Both the position numbers and the translations under genes were made by a program. The notes under the pieces were generated by a model. The model was not told the origin of the DNA. It searched no databases and saw only the letters and a list, made by a program, of their open reading frames with translations. Below are positions 62,010-64,000 of a stretch of DNA of 64,000 nucleotides, in pieces. The DNA lies in NCBI RefSeq assembly GCF_003439925.1, contig NZ_QQRR01000001.1, forward strand, positions 186,001 to 250,000, in the 5' to 3' direction. Each line of letters begins with the position of its first letter. The stretch's first letter is position 1. The DNA comes from Haloprofundus halophilus (lineage in GTDB: Archaea; Halobacteriota; Halobacteria; Halobacteriales; Haloferacaceae).

Positions 62010-62219
62010 ATGACGGAGTACACGACCGTCTCCATCCCGAAGGAACTCGCCGAACGCGTCGACGACACCATCGAGGGGACGAGTTTCTCCAGTACGAGCG
62101 ATCTCGTCCGGTTCCTGCTCCGGAGCATCGTCATCCAACACCAGCGGCAGGGACAGCTCACCGAAGCCGAGTTCGAAGAGATCGCCGACCAGTTGACCGA
62201 CCTCGGCTACCTGAAGTAG
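62010..62219 (+). CDS. CopG-type ribbon-helix-helix protein
   Basis: DNA-binding protein of 69 residues. TEYTTVSIPKELAERVDDTI is the ribbon and first helix, and FSSTSDLVRFLLRSIVIQHQ the second helix of an RHH dimer. No toxin gene lies beside it, so an antitoxin role is unlikely; it resembles stand-alone haloarchaeal RHH regulators. The ATG at 62010 fits the TATA element. An upstream in-frame extension to 61686 overlaps the divergent gene and is rejected. Confidence 0.86.
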   Translation: MTEYTTVSIPKELAERVDDTIEGTSFSSTSDLVRFLLRSIVIQHQRQGQLTEAEFEEIADQLTDLGYLK

Positions 62220-62274
62220 CGTCGCGGTCGGAGACCCGACCGCCGCCCCGCCGGCGTCGCGCCGGTCGCCCGAC

Positions 62275-62760
62275 TCAGGCGAACGATTCCTGCGGCGGTT
62301 CGGCGTCGAGAATCGACAGTTCCAGTCGCGCCCCGGCCCGGTCGAACGCCCCGAGCGAGCGGTCTTCCCACGGCGGGACGGCGACGAGGACGACGCCCGC
62401 GAGGTCGTCGCGCTTCGTCACTTCGAGTTTTCCCTGCGGGTGGCTGACGAAGCGAGCACGCCCCCGACCGGCGGGCGTCGCGAGGTCGACGCCGAAGATG
62501 GCGTTGACCGACCGCCCGGCGTCCGGGAGGTAAAAGTGGGTCAGCACGGGCGTCTCGGGGTCCAATCCGAGCTCCGTCTCGAACTCGCCCGCGGGCGTCG
62601 TCGCCAGCACGACGTTCGCTCGCTCCGGTTCGGCGTCCTCGGCGAGGCCGAAGAGCACGTCGACCAGTCCGCGGGTTGCGTAGACCACGCGCGGCCGTTC
62701 CGGGTGCGGTGATATAACCTCGTTGACTCGGTGCGAGGGGGTGTTCGGTCGCTCCGTCAC
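62275..62760 (-). CDS. Conserved haloarchaeal protein, 161 aa
   Basis: Soluble protein of 161 residues I do not recognise. The GTG start at 62758-62760 overlaps the stop of the upstream gene by 4 bases (GTGA) and gives an N-terminus reading VTERPNTPSHRVNEV. Two halves are visible: RPRVVYATRGLVDVLFGLAE resembles a nucleotide- or metal-binding strand-helix start, and DDLAGVVLVAVPPWEDRSL a second strand. Translational coupling to the MBL-like gene suggests joint function. Confidence 0.72.
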   Translation of the reverse strand: MTERPNTPSHRVNEVISPHPERPRVVYATRGLVDVLFGLAEDAEPERANVVLATTPAGEFETELGLDPETPVLTHFYLPDAGRSVNAIFGVDLATPAGRGRARFVSHPQGKLEVTKRDDLAGVVLVAVPPWEDRSLGAFDRAGARLELSILDAEPPQESFA

Positions 62761-63440
62761 CCGGAGACCATCGTCTTGAGCGTCTTCCCGTACAGCGACG
62801 GCGTCCGCCTCCGCGAGTTCTCCAGCGCGTCGGCGAGCGCCTCGCTCGCGCTCTCGTGAACACCCTCGCCGTGGCCGACGAGAACCCGCTCGGGGTCGAG
62901 ACCCGAGAGCGCGCGCGTCGGCGGGAACAGCCGAAGCATCGGGTGGACGCCGAGGCGTTCGCCTTCGGCGAGGAAGTACGGCGCCGTCCCGAGCGCCTCG
63001 GGGACGACGAGCGTCCCGGTCGACTCGTCGTAGAGGCCGACCTCCTGCCACGGCGGCACAGACGAGTCGCGGACGGTGAGCGCGCGGACGCCCGTGTCGC
63101 CGAGTTCGCGGCCGAACCGCTCGACCTCGGCGTTCAGTTTCTTCGCGACTCCGCTCATCCAGTCGGGGACGTACACGGGAACGCCGTGTCGACGGGCCAG
63201 CGCCGCGGCGTCGCGTTTGTGCCGGTCGAGGCCGACGACGACGCCGGCGACGTCGCCGAACTCGGCGAGCAGTTCGTCGACGCCGTCCGTGTCGACGGGG
63301 TCGACGACCCACACGCCGCCGTCGAGCTCCAGCGCGTGACTCGCGCGCTGCATCTCCTCGCCGGGGTGCGCCATCCATCCGACGCCGTGGTCCCACCGGT
63401 CTATCTCGCGGAGTTCCTCGCGGCCGCCTTTCATCGGCAT
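62757..63440 (-). CDS. Metallo-beta-lactamase-like protein with degenerate metal motif
   Basis: Protein of 227 residues with the strand order of an MBL-fold hydrolase: ALELDGGVWVVDPVD, then GVVVGLDRHKRDAAALARRHGVPVYV, DESTGTLVVPEALGT and PERVLVGHGEGV. The usual HxHxDH motif reads LDRHKRDA, so most zinc ligands are missing and catalysis is doubtful. The ATG at 63438-63440 fits a TATA element 25-31 bases upstream. The second ATG two codons on is an alternative. It is coupled to the downstream gene by a GTGA overlap. Confidence 0.68.
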   Translation of the reverse strand: MPMKGGREELREIDRWDHGVGWMAHPGEEMQRASHALELDGGVWVVDPVDTDGVDELLAEFGDVAGVVVGLDRHKRDAAALARRHGVPVYVPDWMSGVAKKLNAEVERFGRELGDTGVRALTVRDSSVPPWQEVGLYDESTGTLVVPEALGTAPYFLAEGERLGVHPMLRLFPPTRALSGLDPERVLVGHGEGVHESASEALADALENSRRRTPSLYGKTLKTMVSG

Positions 63441-63464
63441 GGACGCAGATTAGGGCGGAAGACG

Positions 63465-63471
63465 GATAAAT
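63465..63471 (-). promoter_or_regulatory. TATA element of the MBL-like gene
   Basis: GGATAAATGA on the plus strand reads ATTTATCC on the minus strand, 25-31 bases before the ATG at 63440; supports leaderless initiation. Confidence 0.55.
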
Positions 63472-63504
63472 GACGCTCCGGCCGCACCGCGGCGCGTCGT
63501 TCGG

Positions 63505-63582
63505 CTTCGTTCGCCCGACTTCGTTCGCCCGGTTCCGGCACGGTCTCCTCCCGCGTGGTTTCGTCCCGCGTGGTCTCGTCCC
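63505..63582. repeat. Two short tandem duplications in an intergenic region
   Basis: CTTCGTTCGCCCGA/CTTCGTTCGCCCGG (63505-63518, 63519-63532) and GCGTGGTTTCGTCCC/GCGTGGTCTCGTCCC (63553-63567, 63568-63582) are 14- and 15-bp tandem pairs in the 227 bases between divergent genes. Confidence 0.85.
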
Positions 63583-63667
63583 GAGGGGTCGAGTCCCCTC
63601 CGGCCGGTTCGAACTATCCGTTCTGCCGAACAGAACGTTCAAGTTCGACTGTCGATTTCTCCCGACT

Positions 63668-64000
63668 ATGGTCAGTCTCCGACGGCTGAAGCCGTTCATC
63701 GCCGGCGCGCTCGGGATGTTCATCGCCGGACTCGGCCACCTGTACCTGCGGCGGTGGCGACGCGCTATCGCGTGGATGGCGCTCGTCATCCTCGTCGGAG
63801 AACTGTTCTTCTCTCCGGAGACGGTCGCGTTTCTCGACTCGACGGTCTCGCAGGGGCCGCCGTTCGTCGCCGACCAGGCCCCGAGTTCACCGGTCGTTCT
63901 CGAAGAACTGCTGCTCGTCTCGTTCGTCATCGTAGCGAGCGCACTCGACGCCGTTCTCGTCGGCCTCCGCACACTCCGCGCCGAGGACGCGGCCGCCGCA
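63668..64000 (+). CDS. Membrane protein, 3' end beyond window
   Basis: Open frame from ATG 63668 to the window edge, 111 codons. A first hydrophobic helix with FIAGALGMFIAGLGHLYLRR, a basic loop, then helices at about 35-50 and 80-98 are visible. The GLGHLYLRRWRRAIAW pattern is like the TM2-type or haloarchaeal zinc-ribbon membrane proteins, in which Gly-x-Gly-x-x-Y sits at a helix turn. Function is unknown and the C-terminus is not seen. Confidence 0.75.
   Translation, partial: MVSLRRLKPFIAGALGMFIAGLGHLYLRRWRRAIAWMALVILVGELFFSPETVAFLDSTVSQGPPFVADQAPSSPVVLEELLLVSFVIVASALDAVLVGLRTLRAEDAAAA

Noticed and set aside
62010-62219. Toxin-antitoxin module (RHH antitoxin)
   Set aside because: No RelE-, PIN- or MazF-like gene adjoins it; neighbours are a DUF5789-like gene and an unknown gene in the opposite direction.

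Overview
The window is GC-rich haloarchaeal DNA. Predicted proteins are strongly acidic. Many genes begin about 25-30 bases after an AT-rich TATA-like element with almost no leader, and the gene set is typical of Halobacteria: an archaeal ATP-dependent DNA ligase, a proteasome beta subunit with propeptide, bacterio-opsin-activator-type regulators, glpABC, an AglB oligosaccharyltransferase and AglJ. The glp/dha gene content and the aglB neighbourhood suggest a relative of Haloferax/Halogeometricum, but species cannot be fixed from the sequence. I see 58 protein-coding genes, two cut by the window edges, and no rRNA, tRNA, CRISPR array or insertion sequence.

Region by region. 1-26.5 kb is mostly housekeeping: ligA, a Tat lipoprotein, a glutamate-cysteine-ligase-like protein, peroxiredoxin, psmB, UPF0212, an XRE-CBS regulator, purM, an aldehyde dehydrogenase/TPP-enzyme operon, a TraB-family/M50-protease pair, glycerate 2-kinase, small regulators, a 1216-residue PAS/GAF sensor with a bacterio-opsin-activator HTH, a thioesterase, an acetyltransferase and ileS. 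26.5-38.6 kb is a glycerol island. It holds glpABC (anaerobic-type glycerol-3-phosphate dehydrogenase) with a second GlpA-like flavoprotein downstream, divergent glpK-glpX, a bat-type regulator, and dhaKLM (PEP-dependent dihydroxyacetone kinase), so both phosphorylation routes into dihydroxyacetone phosphate are encoded together. 38.7-41.1 kb holds a HAD phosphatase, cutA, a HEWD-family protein, an EthD-domain protein and a methyltransferase.

41.2-61.6 kb is the most unusual part: a cell-surface glycosylation locus built around aglB. A DUF368 (PopT-type polyprenyl-phosphate transporter) gene follows aglB by 4 bases. Around these are a Wzx/AglR-like flippase, two GT4 and one GT2 glycosyltransferases, AglJ, and seven alkaline-phosphatase-superfamily proteins (three phosphodiesterase-like, four sulfatase-like). 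All seven end in the same LGY(L/I/M) tail, and none shows a formylglycine sulfatase signature. I infer a glycan or lipid-linked-oligosaccharide modification system based on phospho-transfer or phospho-hydrolysis at the outer membrane face, with AglB's lipid carrier recycled by the DUF368 protein. 61.6-64 kb holds small conserved haloarchaeal proteins.

A recurring non-coding theme is short tandem duplications of 14-40 bases in intergenic DNA. At five gene 3' ends (about 3.6, 5.2, 15.2, 22.6 and 36.2 kb) the copies contain or directly abut the stop codon.
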